The notes under the pieces were generated by a model, which was given only the letters and a program-made list of their open reading frames with translations, did not search any database and was not told the DNA's origin. Both the position numbers and the translations under genes were made by a program. 64,000 nucleotides of DNA, taken from Streptomyces monashensis. GTDB lineage: Bacteria > Actinomycetota > Actinomycetes > Streptomycetales > Streptomycetaceae. The first letter of the stretch is position 1. The number at the start of each line of letters is the position of its first letter. The stretch spans positions 1 to 64,000 of the forward strand of contig NZ_MLYO01000082.1 in NCBI RefSeq assembly GCF_001866665.1. The letters are read 5' to 3'. Of this stretch, positions 8,931-17,311 are shown piece after piece.

Positions 8931-9975
8931 CGTACTGCCTGAAACCGTCCTCGCGGACGCAGCCGCCAAGGCCTCGGAACCCAAGCCCAGGCGCACCGCG
9001 CTGCTCGGTGGCCGGATCCCCCTGGCCCGCCTGCGCGACCTCGCCCTCGTCCCCGCGATCGTCGTCATCGCGATCGTCGGCCAGATCGTCAACCCGGTCT
9101 TCCTGCAGGCCGACAACCTCATCAACGTCCTGCAGACCATGTCCGAGATGGCCTTGCTGGTCCTCGCCCAGACGATGATCCTGATCGTCAAGAAGATGGA
9201 CCTGTCCCTGGAGTCCACCATGGGCCTCGCGCCCGGCGTCGCGGCCTGGCTGGTCGTCCCGGCCGGCGCCGGACACGGACTCGGCCTGCTCCCCGGTGGC
9301 TGGTCGGTCCCCCTCACCCTCGCCGTGGGCGCGCTCGTCGGCGTGATCAACGCGCTGCTGATCATCCGCTTCGGCCTCAACGGCTTCATCGTCACCCTCG
9401 GCATGCTCATCGTGCTGCGCGGCATCCTCACCGGCATCTCCGGCGGCCAGACCTTTTTCCAGCTGCCGCAGTCGATGCTCTACATCGGCACCGCCGAATG
9501 GTTCGGTGTGCCCGCCTCCATCTGGATCTGCCTGGCCCTGTTCGCGATCGCGATCGTGGTGCTCGGCTGGACCAGCTTCGGGCGCTCGCTGTACGCCATC
9601 GGCGGCAACGTCGACGCGGCGAAGGCGGCCGGCGTCCGTACCGACCGGGTGCTGTGGATCGTCATCGTCACCGGCAGCGTGCTCGCCGCCCTCGCCGGCC
9701 TGATGCTGTCCGGACGCCTGGCCTCGGTCGCCTCCGCACAGGGCAACGGCTACATCTTCACCGTCTTCGCCGCCGCCGTCATCGGCGGCATCAGCCTCAA
9801 CGGCGGCAAGGGCACCATGTTCGGCGCGTTCTGCGGCATCCTGCTGCTCTTCATGATCCAGAACGTGCTCACGCTGGCGGGAGTACCCGCTCAGTGGATC
9901 GGCGCTCTCAACGGCCTGATCATCCTGGTCGCCCTCGCGATCTCCCGCATCACCGGCGGCAAGGTCCAGGAATGA
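8923..9975 (+). CDS. Sugar ABC importer permease (RbsC type)
   Basis: A 350-residue polytopic membrane protein of the ribose/xylose permease family, with about eight to ten hydrophobic segments beginning near residue 40 (LALVPAIVVIAIVG). Family hallmarks include FGLNGFIVTLGML, GGNVDAAKAAGVRTDRV and FAAAVIGGISLNGGKGTMFG, the loop that contacts the ATPase. It completes the CUT2 importer started at 6259. It overlaps the ATPase gene by 8 bases. A strong stem-loop (9978-10000) follows its stop and may separate transporter from enzyme expression. Confidence 0.9.
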   Translation: MPDVLPETVLADAAAKASEPKPRRTALLGGRIPLARLRDLALVPAIVVIAIVGQIVNPVFLQADNLINVLQTMSEMALLVLAQTMILIVKKMDLSLESTMGLAPGVAAWLVVPAGAGHGLGLLPGGWSVPLTLAVGALVGVINALLIIRFGLNGFIVTLGMLIVLRGILTGISGGQTFFQLPQSMLYIGTAEWFGVPASIWICLALFAIAIVVLGWTSFGRSLYAIGGNVDAAKAAGVRTDRVLWIVIVTGSVLAALAGLMLSGRLASVASAQGNGYIFTVFAAAVIGGISLNGGKGTMFGAFCGILLLFMIQNVLTLAGVPAQWIGALNGLIILVALAISRITGGKVQE

Positions 9976-9977
9976 CC

Positions 9978-10000
9978 CGGGCGGCCCCACCGGCCGCCCG
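9978..10000 (+). terminator. GC-rich hairpin after the permease gene
   Basis: Perfect 9-base arms CGGGCGGCC and GGCCGCCCG enclose a 5-base loop. No T-run follows. It could be a partial terminator or an mRNA-stabilising stem that sets transporter expression above that of the downstream enzymes; reading through to the catabolic genes seems likely. Confidence 0.45.
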
Positions 10001-10069
10001 ATCCGCGCCGCTTTCACGTCTCGCCGCGAGGGGACCGATACCTCCTCGCCCCTCACAGGAGTTGCCGCC

Positions 10070-11395
10070 ATGTCCTCCACCGTGCCCTCATCCGCCCGCA
10101 TCACCGCCGTGGACGTCCTGGACGTGCGGTTCCCCACCTCCGAACACCTCGACGGCTCGGACGCCATGAACCCCGAGCCCGACTACTCCGCCGCCTACGT
10201 GGTCCTGCGCACCGACGCCGGCGACGGACTGGAGGGCCACGCCCTGGCCTTCACCACCGGACGCGGCAACGACGTGCAGGCCGCCGCCATCGCGGCGCTC
10301 GCTCCGCACGTGGTCGGCCTGTCGGTGGAGGAGGTCTGCGCCGACCTCGGAGCGTTCTCCCGGTCCCTCGTGCACGATCCCCAACTGCGCTGGCTGGGGC
10401 CGGAGAAGGGCGCCATCCACATGGCCACCGGCGCGGTGGTCAACGCCGCCTGGGATCTCGCCGCCAAGCGCGCGGGCAAGCCCGTGTGGCGCTTCCTCGG
10501 GGAGATGCCGCCCGAGGACCTGGTCGCGCAGGTCGACTTCCGCTGGCTCAGCGACGCGCTCACCCCGGCGGAGGCCCTGGACATCCTGCGCCGTGCCGAA
10601 CCGGGCCGCGAGGGGAGGATCGCACGGCTCCTGGAGCGCGGCTACCCGGCCTACACCACCACGCCCGGCTGGCTCGGCTACTCCGACGAGAAACTGGCCC
10701 GCCTGGCCCGCGAGGCCGTCGCCGACGGCTTCACCCAGATCAAGCTGAAGGTCGGCGCATCCCTGGAGGACGACGTACGGCGCATGCGTACCGCCCGCGA
10801 AACGGTCGGGCCGGACATCCGCATCGCGGTCGACGCCAACCAGAGATGGGATGTCGCCCCCGCGATCGACTGGATGCGCGCCCTCGCCCCCTACGACCCG
10901 TACTGGATCGAGGAGCCCACCTCGCCCGACGACATCCTCGGCCACGCGGCCGTCCGCGAGGCGCTCAGCCCCATCAAGGTCGCCACCGGCGAGCACATCG
11001 CCAACCGGGTCGTCTTCAAGCAGCTCCTGCAGGCGGGCGCGGTGGACATCGTGCAGATCGACTCCGCGCGGGTCGGCGGCGTGGGCGAGAACATCGCGAT
11101 CCTCCTGCTCGCCGCCAAGTTCGGAGTGCCGGTCTGCCCGCACGCCGGCGGTGTGGGGCTGTGCGAGATGGTCCAGCACCTGTCGATGTTCGACTACGTC
11201 GCCGTCTCCGGCACCGTCGAGGACCGGGTCATCGAGTACGTCGACCACCTGCACGAGCACTTCGTCGATCCCGTCCGCATCATCGACGGCCACTATCTCG
11301 CGCCGACCCTGCCCGGGCTGAGCGCTCAGATGCTGCCGGGGTCCCTGAAGGAGTACGCCTACCCCGACGGCCCGGTGTGGTCCGCCCGTGTCTGA
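10070..11395 (+). CDS. L-fuconate dehydratase (enolase superfamily)
   Basis: A 441-residue enzyme of the mandelate racemase/muconate lactonising group, expected to dehydrate L-fuconate to 2-keto-3-deoxy-L-fuconate in the cytoplasm. Length and sequence match characterised L-fuconate dehydratases. Visible elements are the substrate-side N-terminus with DAMNPEPDYSAAYV, the catalytic K-x-K (IKLKVGA), metal ligands in VDANQRWD, IEEPTSPDD and ATGEH, and the catalytic His in CPHAGGVGLCEMVQH. It is the first enzyme gene after the transporter. AGGAG-like sequence precedes the ATG. This is the strongest single clue that the operon handles fucose (or L-galactose/D-arabinose, which the pathway also accepts). 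Confidence 0.9.
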   Translation: MSSTVPSSARITAVDVLDVRFPTSEHLDGSDAMNPEPDYSAAYVVLRTDAGDGLEGHALAFTTGRGNDVQAAAIAALAPHVVGLSVEEVCADLGAFSRSLVHDPQLRWLGPEKGAIHMATGAVVNAAWDLAAKRAGKPVWRFLGEMPPEDLVAQVDFRWLSDALTPAEALDILRRAEPGREGRIARLLERGYPAYTTTPGWLGYSDEKLARLAREAVADGFTQIKLKVGASLEDDVRRMRTARETVGPDIRIAVDANQRWDVAPAIDWMRALAPYDPYWIEEPTSPDDILGHAAVREALSPIKVATGEHIANRVVFKQLLQAGAVDIVQIDSARVGGVGENIAILLLAAKFGVPVCPHAGGVGLCEMVQHLSMFDYVAVSGTVEDRVIEYVDHLHEHFVDPVRIIDGHYLAPTLPGLSAQMLPGSLKEYAYPDGPVWSARV

Positions 11396-12290
11396 CCTCC
11401 ACGCACTCGTCGACGCCCACCACCACGTATGGGATCTGGACCGCCGGCCCCAGCCCTGGCTGGACGAACCCGGCCACGCACCCATCCGCCGCACCTTCGG
11501 CCCGCACGCCCTGCGCTGCGAGGCAACCCGGCCGATCGACGGGCGGCGGCTGACCCGCACCGTGGTGGTCCAGTGCCTGCCGTGCGTGCCCGAGACCCGG
11601 GACCTGCTCGCGCTCGCCGACAGCGACCCCTTGATCGGCGCCGTCGTCGGCTGGGCGGATCTCGCCTCACCCGCGATCGGCGACGTACTGGACGACCTGC
11701 GGGCCGGAACAGGAGGCCGTCATCTGCGGGCGCTGCGGCACCTCGTACAGGGCGAGTCCGACCCCGCGTGGCTGCAACGGCCGGAGGTGGAGCGGGGGTT
11801 GTGTGCGGTACGCGACCGGGACCTCGGCTACGACATCCTGATCCGCAGCCACCAGCTCCGCCAGGCGATCGAACTGGCCTGGCGCGTGCCCGGCCTGCCC
11901 CTGGTCCTCGACCACGCCGGCAAGCCGCCGATCGTCAGCGGCGGCCTGGACGCCTGGGAGCGGGACATACGGCTGCTGGCCGCGCACCCCCAGGTGCGGT
12001 GCAAGGTGTCGGGCCTGGTCACCGAGGCCGACCACGAGAAGTGGACCGTCGACGACATCCGGCCGGTGTGGGAGGTCCTGTTCGACGCCTTCGGCCCCGA
12101 CCGGCTGATGTTCGGCTCGGACTGGCCGGTCTGCGTCCTCGCCGGCGGCTGGAACCGATGGGCCGCCACCGTCGAGGAACTCCTGGTCGGCTGCTCCGCC
12201 GCCGAGACCGAGGCGGTCCTCGCCGGTACCGCCGGCGCGTTCTACCGCCTCGACCCCACTCGAAGGAAGGAGGGCCCGCCATGCTGCTGA
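11388..12290 (+). CDS. Amidohydrolase-family sugar lactonase (L-fuconolactonase)
   Basis: A 300-residue amidohydrolase-2 family protein (PF04909 type). The N-terminal metal motif is DAHHHVWD, further metal and active-site positions lie in LDHAGKPP, and the C-terminal FGSDWPVC supplies the conserved Asp. This family includes L-fucono-1,4/1,5-lactonases, which open the lactone produced by the sugar dehydrogenase and feed fuconate to the dehydratase just upstream. The GTG start overlaps the dehydratase stop by 8 bases. 2-pyrone-4,6-dicarboxylate lactonase-like activity is an alternative in general, but the neighbours argue for the sugar lactone. Confidence 0.85.
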   Translation: MSDLHALVDAHHHVWDLDRRPQPWLDEPGHAPIRRTFGPHALRCEATRPIDGRRLTRTVVVQCLPCVPETRDLLALADSDPLIGAVVGWADLASPAIGDVLDDLRAGTGGRHLRALRHLVQGESDPAWLQRPEVERGLCAVRDRDLGYDILIRSHQLRQAIELAWRVPGLPLVLDHAGKPPIVSGGLDAWERDIRLLAAHPQVRCKVSGLVTEADHEKWTVDDIRPVWEVLFDAFGPDRLMFGSDWPVCVLAGGWNRWAATVEELLVGCSAAETEAVLAGTAGAFYRLDPTRRKEGPPCC

Positions 12291-12718
12291 CCGAACTCCT
12301 GCACCCGGGCATCCTCGAAGCCCTGGCGGGCGCCGGGCACGGAGCCCGCGTCCTGCTCGCCGACGGCCACTATCCGGCGAGTACGGCCACCGGCCGGCGA
12401 ACCAGGACCGTCCATCTCAACCTGGCGCCGGGTCTGCTGGACGTCACCACCGTGCTCGACGTTCTGCTGCGGGCTCTGCCCGTCGAGTCGGCGCACGTGA
12501 TGGTGCCGCCCGAGGGCGAGCCCGAGCCGCCGGCCATCGCCGAGTACCGCTCGATGCTGGCGCCCGTCCCCGTCGAGACGCTCGGACGCTTCGAGTTCTA
12601 CGACGCCGCCCGCTCACCCGACCTCGCCCTCGCCGTCGTCACCGCCGACGTCCGTACCTACGCCAACCTGCTGCTGACCATCGGCGTCCGCGCTGAAGGG
12701 ACCCTGAGAACACGATGA
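12281..12718 (+). CDS. fucU: L-fucose mutarotase (FucU/RbsD family)
   Basis: A 145-residue RbsD/FucU-fold protein that interconverts alpha and beta anomers of the incoming sugar. It has the family start LLTELLHPGILEALAGAGHG, the catalytic-region DGHYPAS, and the C-terminal pattern TADVRTYANLLLTIGV with the Tyr typical of FucU rather than RbsD. The start codon follows a strong GGAAGGAGG sequence and overlaps the lactonase stop by 10 bases. Its product end overlaps the next start by 4 bases. Confidence 0.85.
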   Translation: MLLTELLHPGILEALAGAGHGARVLLADGHYPASTATGRRTRTVHLNLAPGLLDVTTVLDVLLRALPVESAHVMVPPEGEPEPPAIAEYRSMLAPVPVETLGRFEFYDAARSPDLALAVVTADVRTYANLLLTIGVRAEGTLRTR

Positions 12719-13758
12719 CACTCGCAGTCCGCTACCTGTCCGCCCGCACCCTGGACACCGCGCCCGCCGAGAATCCGCCCCCCGGCCCCGGCGAGGCGGA
12801 GATCGCCCCCGCCTACGTCGGTATCTGCGGCACCGACCTGCACATCTTCCATGGCGACATGGACGCCCGGGTCGCCGTGCCCGCTGTCCTCGGGCACGAG
12901 ATGTCCGGCCGGATCGTGCGGGTGGGCGCAGGAGTGGAGGGCTGGTCGCCCGGGGACGCGGTCACCGTGATGCCGCTGCGCTGGGACGACACCTGCGCGG
13001 CCTGCCAGGCGGGGCATCAACACATCTGCCGGCACCTGGACTTCATCGGCATCGACTCCCCGGGCGCGATGCAGCAGCGCTGGGCCGTGCCCGCCACGAC
13101 CCTCGTACGGCTGCCCCGCTCACTGCCCCTGGACCACGCCGCCCTCGTGGAACCCACCGCGGTCGCGGTGCACGACGTCGGCCGGGCCCAGGTCCGCCAC
13201 GGCGAGAAGGCCGTCGTGGTCGGCGGCGGCCCCGTCGGCATCCTTATCGCCCTGGTCGCCCGGGCAGCCGGAGCCGACGTCCGGGTGGTCGAGCTGAGCC
13301 CGCACCGGCGGCGGATCGCCCAGGAGTTGGGGCTGGCCGCCTGGGATCCGGGCGCCGACGACGTGCCCGAGCTGGTCCGGCAGTGGACCGGTGACGCCGG
13401 TGCGGACGTCGCCTTCGAAGTCTCCGGCGCACAAGGCGGAGTGGACACCGCCGTCGAGGTTCTCGGTGTGCGCGGGCGGTTGTGCCTGGTAGCCATCCAC
13501 GCCCGCCCGCGCGAGGTGAACCTCCACCGCTTCTTCTGGCGTGAACTCACGCTCGTGGGCGCCCGGTTGTACGACCGCTCCGACTTCGAGCGGGCGGTGA
13601 CCCTGGTGACCGACGGCACCGTTCCGGCCGAGCGGCTGATCAGCAAGGTCGTGCCGCTCACCGAGGCACCCGCGGCCTTCGAGGCCCTGGAGGGCGGCGG
13701 CGACGTGATGAAGATCCTCGTGGACTGCACCGACGACGCTCGGGGAGCCGTCCAGTGA
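12715..13758 (+). CDS. Zinc-dependent medium-chain dehydrogenase
   Basis: A 347-residue alcohol/polyol dehydrogenase of the MDR superfamily. The catalytic-zinc region is VGICGTDLHIFHG then LGHEMSG, and the NAD(P)-binding GGGPVG sits near residue 170. The structural-zinc loop reads DDTCAACQAGHQHIC, with an Asp where the first of four Cys usually stands. In context it could oxidise fucose, a deoxy-keto acid, or reduce/oxidise lactaldehyde; sequence does not decide. It overlaps both neighbours by 4 bases (ATGA / GTGA), showing tight coupling. Confidence 0.8.
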   Translation: MTLAVRYLSARTLDTAPAENPPPGPGEAEIAPAYVGICGTDLHIFHGDMDARVAVPAVLGHEMSGRIVRVGAGVEGWSPGDAVTVMPLRWDDTCAACQAGHQHICRHLDFIGIDSPGAMQQRWAVPATTLVRLPRSLPLDHAALVEPTAVAVHDVGRAQVRHGEKAVVVGGGPVGILIALVARAAGADVRVVELSPHRRRIAQELGLAAWDPGADDVPELVRQWTGDAGADVAFEVSGAQGGVDTAVEVLGVRGRLCLVAIHARPREVNLHRFFWRELTLVGARLYDRSDFERAVTLVTDGTVPAERLISKVVPLTEAPAAFEALEGGGDVMKILVDCTDDARGAVQ

Positions 13759-14516
13759 AGGCCTTCGACCTGACCGGCAGGCTTGCCGTCGTCACCGGAG
13801 CCCGCCGCGGCATCGGCCGGGCCATGGCCCGGGCGCTCGCCGAGGCGGGTGCGGACGTCATCGGTGTCAGCGCCTCGCTGGAAAGCTCCGGCAGCGCGGT
13901 GGAGAAGGACGTGCTCGCCGCGGGCCGTACGTTCGAGGCGATCCGCGCCGACTTCGCGGATCCCGCGGCGGTGCGGGCCCTGGGCGCGGATCTCGCCGGG
14001 CGTGAGCGCCCGGTGGACATCCTGGTCAACAACGCGGGCACCATCCGCCGCGCCCCGGCCGCCGAACACGTTGACGCGAACTGGGAGTTGGTCCTCCAGG
14101 TCAACCTCAACGCCCAGTTCGTGCTGTCCCGCGCGGTGGGCGCGGCGATGGTGGCGCGTGGCCACGGGAAGATCATCTTCACTGCTTCGCTGCTCAGCTT
14201 CCAGGGCGGCATCACCGTCCCCGGCTACACCGCCGCCAAGCACGGCGTCGCCGGGCTGACCAAGGCGCTGGCCAACGAGTGGGCGCCGCACGGGGTGAAC
14301 GTCAACGCCCTCGCGCCCGGCTACATCGCCACCGACAACACCCAGGCACTGCAGGACGACCCCGTCCGCAGCAAGGCGATCCTGGACCGCATCCCGGCCG
14401 CACGCTGGGGCAGCGCGGACGATCTCGCGGGCGCCACGGTGTTCCTCGCCTCGGACGCCGCCGCCTACGTCCACGGCACCGTCCTGCCCGTCGACGGCGG
14501 ATGGCTCGGCCGATGA
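13755..14516 (+). CDS. Short-chain dehydrogenase, KduD / 2-keto-3-deoxy-fuconate dehydrogenase type
   Basis: A 253-residue SDR. The cofactor motif TGARRGIG is at residues 14-21, NNAG near 92, and the catalytic Ser plus YTAAK (Tyr-x3-Lys) follow. The closest families I recognise are 2-dehydro-3-deoxy-D-gluconate 5-dehydrogenase (KduD) and the 2-keto-3-deoxy-L-fuconate 4-dehydrogenase of the oxidative fucose route, both of which act on keto-deoxy acids. The GTG start overlaps the upstream stop by 4 bases and the stop overlaps the aldolase start. Confidence 0.82.
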   Translation: MKAFDLTGRLAVVTGARRGIGRAMARALAEAGADVIGVSASLESSGSAVEKDVLAAGRTFEAIRADFADPAAVRALGADLAGRERPVDILVNNAGTIRRAPAAEHVDANWELVLQVNLNAQFVLSRAVGAAMVARGHGKIIFTASLLSFQGGITVPGYTAAKHGVAGLTKALANEWAPHGVNVNALAPGYIATDNTQALQDDPVRSKAILDRIPAARWGSADDLAGATVFLASDAAAYVHGTVLPVDGGWLGR

Positions 14517-15145
14517 GTGACACCGACCTGGCCCGCGTGCTGGACGGCGCCCGCGTCATGCCGGTGCTCACCGTGCCCTCCGCCGCGACCGCCGGCCCGC
14601 TGGCCGACGCGCTCGTGGCGGGCGGAGCCCGGTGCGCCGAGATCACCTTCCGCACCCCCGACGCCGAGCAGGTACTCAAGACGATGGCCACGCACGGCGG
14701 GTTGACCGTCGGCGCCGGTACGGTCCTCACGCCCGAGCAGGTGGACCGTGCCGTGACGGCCGGAGCTCGTTTCGTCGTCTCGCCCGGCTTCGACGAGGAG
14801 GTCGTCGCCAAGTGCCGCGAGCTGAGCGTGCCCGTGGTCCCCGGCATCGCCTCCGCCACCGAGCTGATGCGCGCCCTGCGGGTCGGCCTCGACAGCGTCA
14901 AGCTCTTCCCGGCCGAACCGCTCGGCGGCATCCCGATGCTGCGCGCCCTCGCGGCGCCCTTCCCCCAGGCACGGTTCGTGCCGACGGGCGGCATCGACGC
15001 TGCACGCTTGCCGGCCTACCTCGCCGACCCGGCGGTCCTCGCCGTCGGCGGCAGCTGGATGGCCACCCCGGCCCACCTGGAACGGGGACAGTACGGGGAG
15101 ATCCGCCGGCTCACGGCCGAGGCCGTGCACGGGGGCGCGACGTGA
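14513..15145 (+). CDS. KDPG/KHG-type class I aldolase
   Basis: A 210-residue aldolase of the Eda family that cleaves 2-keto-3-deoxy (phospho)sugar acids to pyruvate and an aldehyde. The catalytic base Glu is in CAEITFRTPDA, the phosphate or carboxylate loop in GAGTVLT, and the Schiff-base Lys in SVKLFPAEPLGG. PTGGID near the C-terminus is also conserved. Here it would split 2-keto-3-deoxy-L-fuconate to pyruvate plus L-lactaldehyde. The ATG at 14513 overlaps the SDR stop (ATGA). I did not see the fumarylacetoacetate-type hydrolase that the diketo branch of the fucose pathway uses. Confidence 0.86.
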   Translation: MSDTDLARVLDGARVMPVLTVPSAATAGPLADALVAGGARCAEITFRTPDAEQVLKTMATHGGLTVGAGTVLTPEQVDRAVTAGARFVVSPGFDEEVVAKCRELSVPVVPGIASATELMRALRVGLDSVKLFPAEPLGGIPMLRALAAPFPQARFVPTGGIDAARLPAYLADPAVLAVGGSWMATPAHLERGQYGEIRRLTAEAVHGGAT

Positions 15146-16236
15146 CCGACGTGGTGGCCCTCGGCGAGGTGATGCTCCGCTTCGACCCGGGCGAGGGCAG
15201 GATCCGCACCGCCCGCACCTTCCAGGTGTGGGAAGGCGGCGGCGAGTACAACGTCGTCCGCGGACTGCGACGCTGCTTCGGCCTGCGGACCGCCGTCGTG
15301 ACCGCCCTGGCCGACAACCAGGTGGGGCGGCTGGTCGAGGACCTGATCCTCCAGGGCGGAGTCGCGACCTCCCTGATCCGCTGGGTGCCCGCGGACGGCA
15401 TCGGCCGCGGCGCGCGCAACGGCCTGAACTTCGTCGAACGCGGCTTCGGCATCCGGGGCGCACTGGGCGTCAGCGACCGCGCGGGCACGGCCGTCTCGCA
15501 GCTGCGCAAGGGGGAAGTCGACTGGGACGCGGTCTTCTCCCCGGGGCCGCGCTGGTTCCACACCGGCGGCATCTTCGCCGGTCTGTCGGACACCACCGTC
15601 GACGTCGCGGACGAAGCCATGGCCGCCGCGCGGCGGCACGGTGTGACGGTCTCCTACGACCCCAACTACCGCCCCAGTCTCTGGGCCGGCCGGGGCGGCG
15701 CCCGCGCCGCCCGCGAGGTCGACCTGCGGCTCGCCCGCCATGCCGACGTCGTCGTGGGCGCCCTGGGACTCGCCGGATCGCATCCAGGGGCGCTGCGGGT
15801 CGAGGCGGACGAGGTGCGGGACGCACTCGCCGAGGTCGCGGGACGCCTGCCCCGGGCCGAGGTGCTGGCGACGACCGTGCGTACGGTGCCCTCGGCCGGG
15901 GTGAACGACTGGTCCTCGGCCGCCTGGTCGGCCCGGACCGGCTGTGTGCGTGGCCCCGACATGCCCGGCCTGCACGTCCTGGACCGCATCGGCTCCGGCG
16001 ACGCGTTCGCGGCCGGACTGATCTACGGACTGCTGACGGACGGCGGCGAGGAGGGCGGCTCGGCGGCCCGCGCCAGGCCCGCGGTGAACCTCGATGCCGC
16101 CGGCCTGCAACGTGCTCTGGCCTACGGCACCGTCCACGGCGCACTGGCCATGACCACGCCGGGTGACGTCTCCATGGCCTCGCTCGCCGAGGTCGAGGCG
16201 ATCATGGCAGGTGGCTCGGCCGCCGTCAGACGATGA
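15142..16236 (+). CDS. PfkB-family sugar kinase (2-keto-3-deoxygluconate kinase-like)
   Basis: A 364-residue ribokinase-fold kinase. The N-terminal substrate motif is EGGGEYNVVRGL, the ATP/anion-hole signature DRIGSGDAFAAG contains the catalytic Asp near residue 280, and SYDPNYRPSLW matches KDG kinases. Family members phosphorylate 2-keto-3-deoxygluconate before KDPG aldolase cleavage. Its pairing with the aldolase at 14513 hints that the operon may also run a phosphorylated branch, although a 6-deoxy substrate has no 6-OH to accept phosphate. The GTG start overlaps the aldolase stop by 4 bases. Confidence 0.82.
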   Translation: MTDVVALGEVMLRFDPGEGRIRTARTFQVWEGGGEYNVVRGLRRCFGLRTAVVTALADNQVGRLVEDLILQGGVATSLIRWVPADGIGRGARNGLNFVERGFGIRGALGVSDRAGTAVSQLRKGEVDWDAVFSPGPRWFHTGGIFAGLSDTTVDVADEAMAAARRHGVTVSYDPNYRPSLWAGRGGARAAREVDLRLARHADVVVGALGLAGSHPGALRVEADEVRDALAEVAGRLPRAEVLATTVRTVPSAGVNDWSSAAWSARTGCVRGPDMPGLHVLDRIGSGDAFAAGLIYGLLTDGGEEGGSAARARPAVNLDAAGLQRALAYGTVHGALAMTTPGDVSMASLAEVEAIMAGGSAAVRR

Positions 16237-16282
16237 CCGGCCCCCGGCCGCCGTACCGAACCACACCACCGGAGGAGCCAAG

Positions 16283-17311
16283 TTGACACATCGGAGCATG
16301 GGACACCGGAAGATCACGAACACCCCCGTCGAACTCACGGAACTCGGCTTCGGGGCCTCCGTGATCGGCAATCTCTACCGTGTCACCCCTCCTGACGACG
16401 CGCAGGCCGCGATCGAAGCGGCCTGGGAGGCCGGTATCCGGTATTTCGACACGGCACCGCACTACGGGCTCGGTCTCTCCGAGTGCCGCCTGGGAGCCGC
16501 CCTGCGGGGCCGCCCACGCGACGCGTACGTCGTTTCCTCCAAGGTCGGCCGGCTGCTCGTGCCCAACGAGCAGCCGCGCGGCACCGACACCGAGGGCTTC
16601 GCGGTGCGGGACGACCTGCGCAGGCAGTGGGACTTCAGCCGTGACGGAGTGCTCCGCTCCATCGAGGCGACCTTGGAACGCACCGGCCTGGACCGCCTGG
16701 ACGTCGTCTACCTGCACGACCCCGACGACCATTGGATACAAGCCGCCGAGGAGGCCATGCCGGCCCTCGCGGACCTCCGCGACCAGGGGGTGATCGGCGC
16801 GATCGGCGCCGGTATGAACCAGTCGGCCATGCTGGCCCGCTTCCTGCGCGAGACCGCAGCCGACCTCGTCATGCTGGCCGGGCGCTACACACTCCTCGAC
16901 CAGTCGGCCCTGGACGATGTCCTGCCCGCCGCGCGGGAACTCGGCAAGAGCGTGGTGGCCGTGGGCGTGTTCAACTCGGGGCTGCTCTCCAGCGACCGGC
17001 CCGCCGAGGGAATGAAGTACGACTACCAGGACGCCCCGCCTGACCTGGTGGCCCGCGCTCGGGCGATCGCCGAGGTCTGCGCGGCGCACGGCACGAGCCT
17101 GCCCGCCGCCGCGATCGCCTTCCCGCGCACCCACCCCAGTATCATCAACGTCACCCTCGGTATGCGGAACCCGGAACAGGTGGTACGGAACGTGGAACTC
17201 CACCGACGGCACATCCCCGACGGCCTCTGGGATGATCTCCGTGCCCGAGGACTGATCAGGTCGGACGGGCCCACGACGGACGATCGCGGAAGGAGTTCGC
17301 GGTGTCTCTGA
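16283..17311 (+). CDS. Aldo/keto reductase, D-threo-aldose (L-fucose) 1-dehydrogenase type
   Basis: A 342-residue AKR-fold oxidoreductase. The catalytic tetrad is visible: Asp in YFDTAPHYG, Tyr in the same motif, Lys in VSSKVGR and His in YLHDPDD. The pattern resembles D-threo-aldose 1-dehydrogenases, which oxidise L-fucose, L-galactose or D-arabinose at C1 to the lactone, the first step needed here. I choose a TTG start at 16283 because GGAGG lies eight bases before it; the ATG at 16298 has GGAG almost touching the codon. It overlaps the regulator start by 10 bases. Confidence 0.83.
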   Translation: MTHRSMGHRKITNTPVELTELGFGASVIGNLYRVTPPDDAQAAIEAAWEAGIRYFDTAPHYGLGLSECRLGAALRGRPRDAYVVSSKVGRLLVPNEQPRGTDTEGFAVRDDLRRQWDFSRDGVLRSIEATLERTGLDRLDVVYLHDPDDHWIQAAEEAMPALADLRDQGVIGAIGAGMNQSAMLARFLRETAADLVMLAGRYTLLDQSALDDVLPAARELGKSVVAVGVFNSGLLSSDRPAEGMKYDYQDAPPDLVARARAIAEVCAAHGTSLPAAAIAFPRTHPSIINVTLGMRNPEQVVRNVELHRRHIPDGLWDDLRARGLIRSDGPTTDDRGRSSRCL

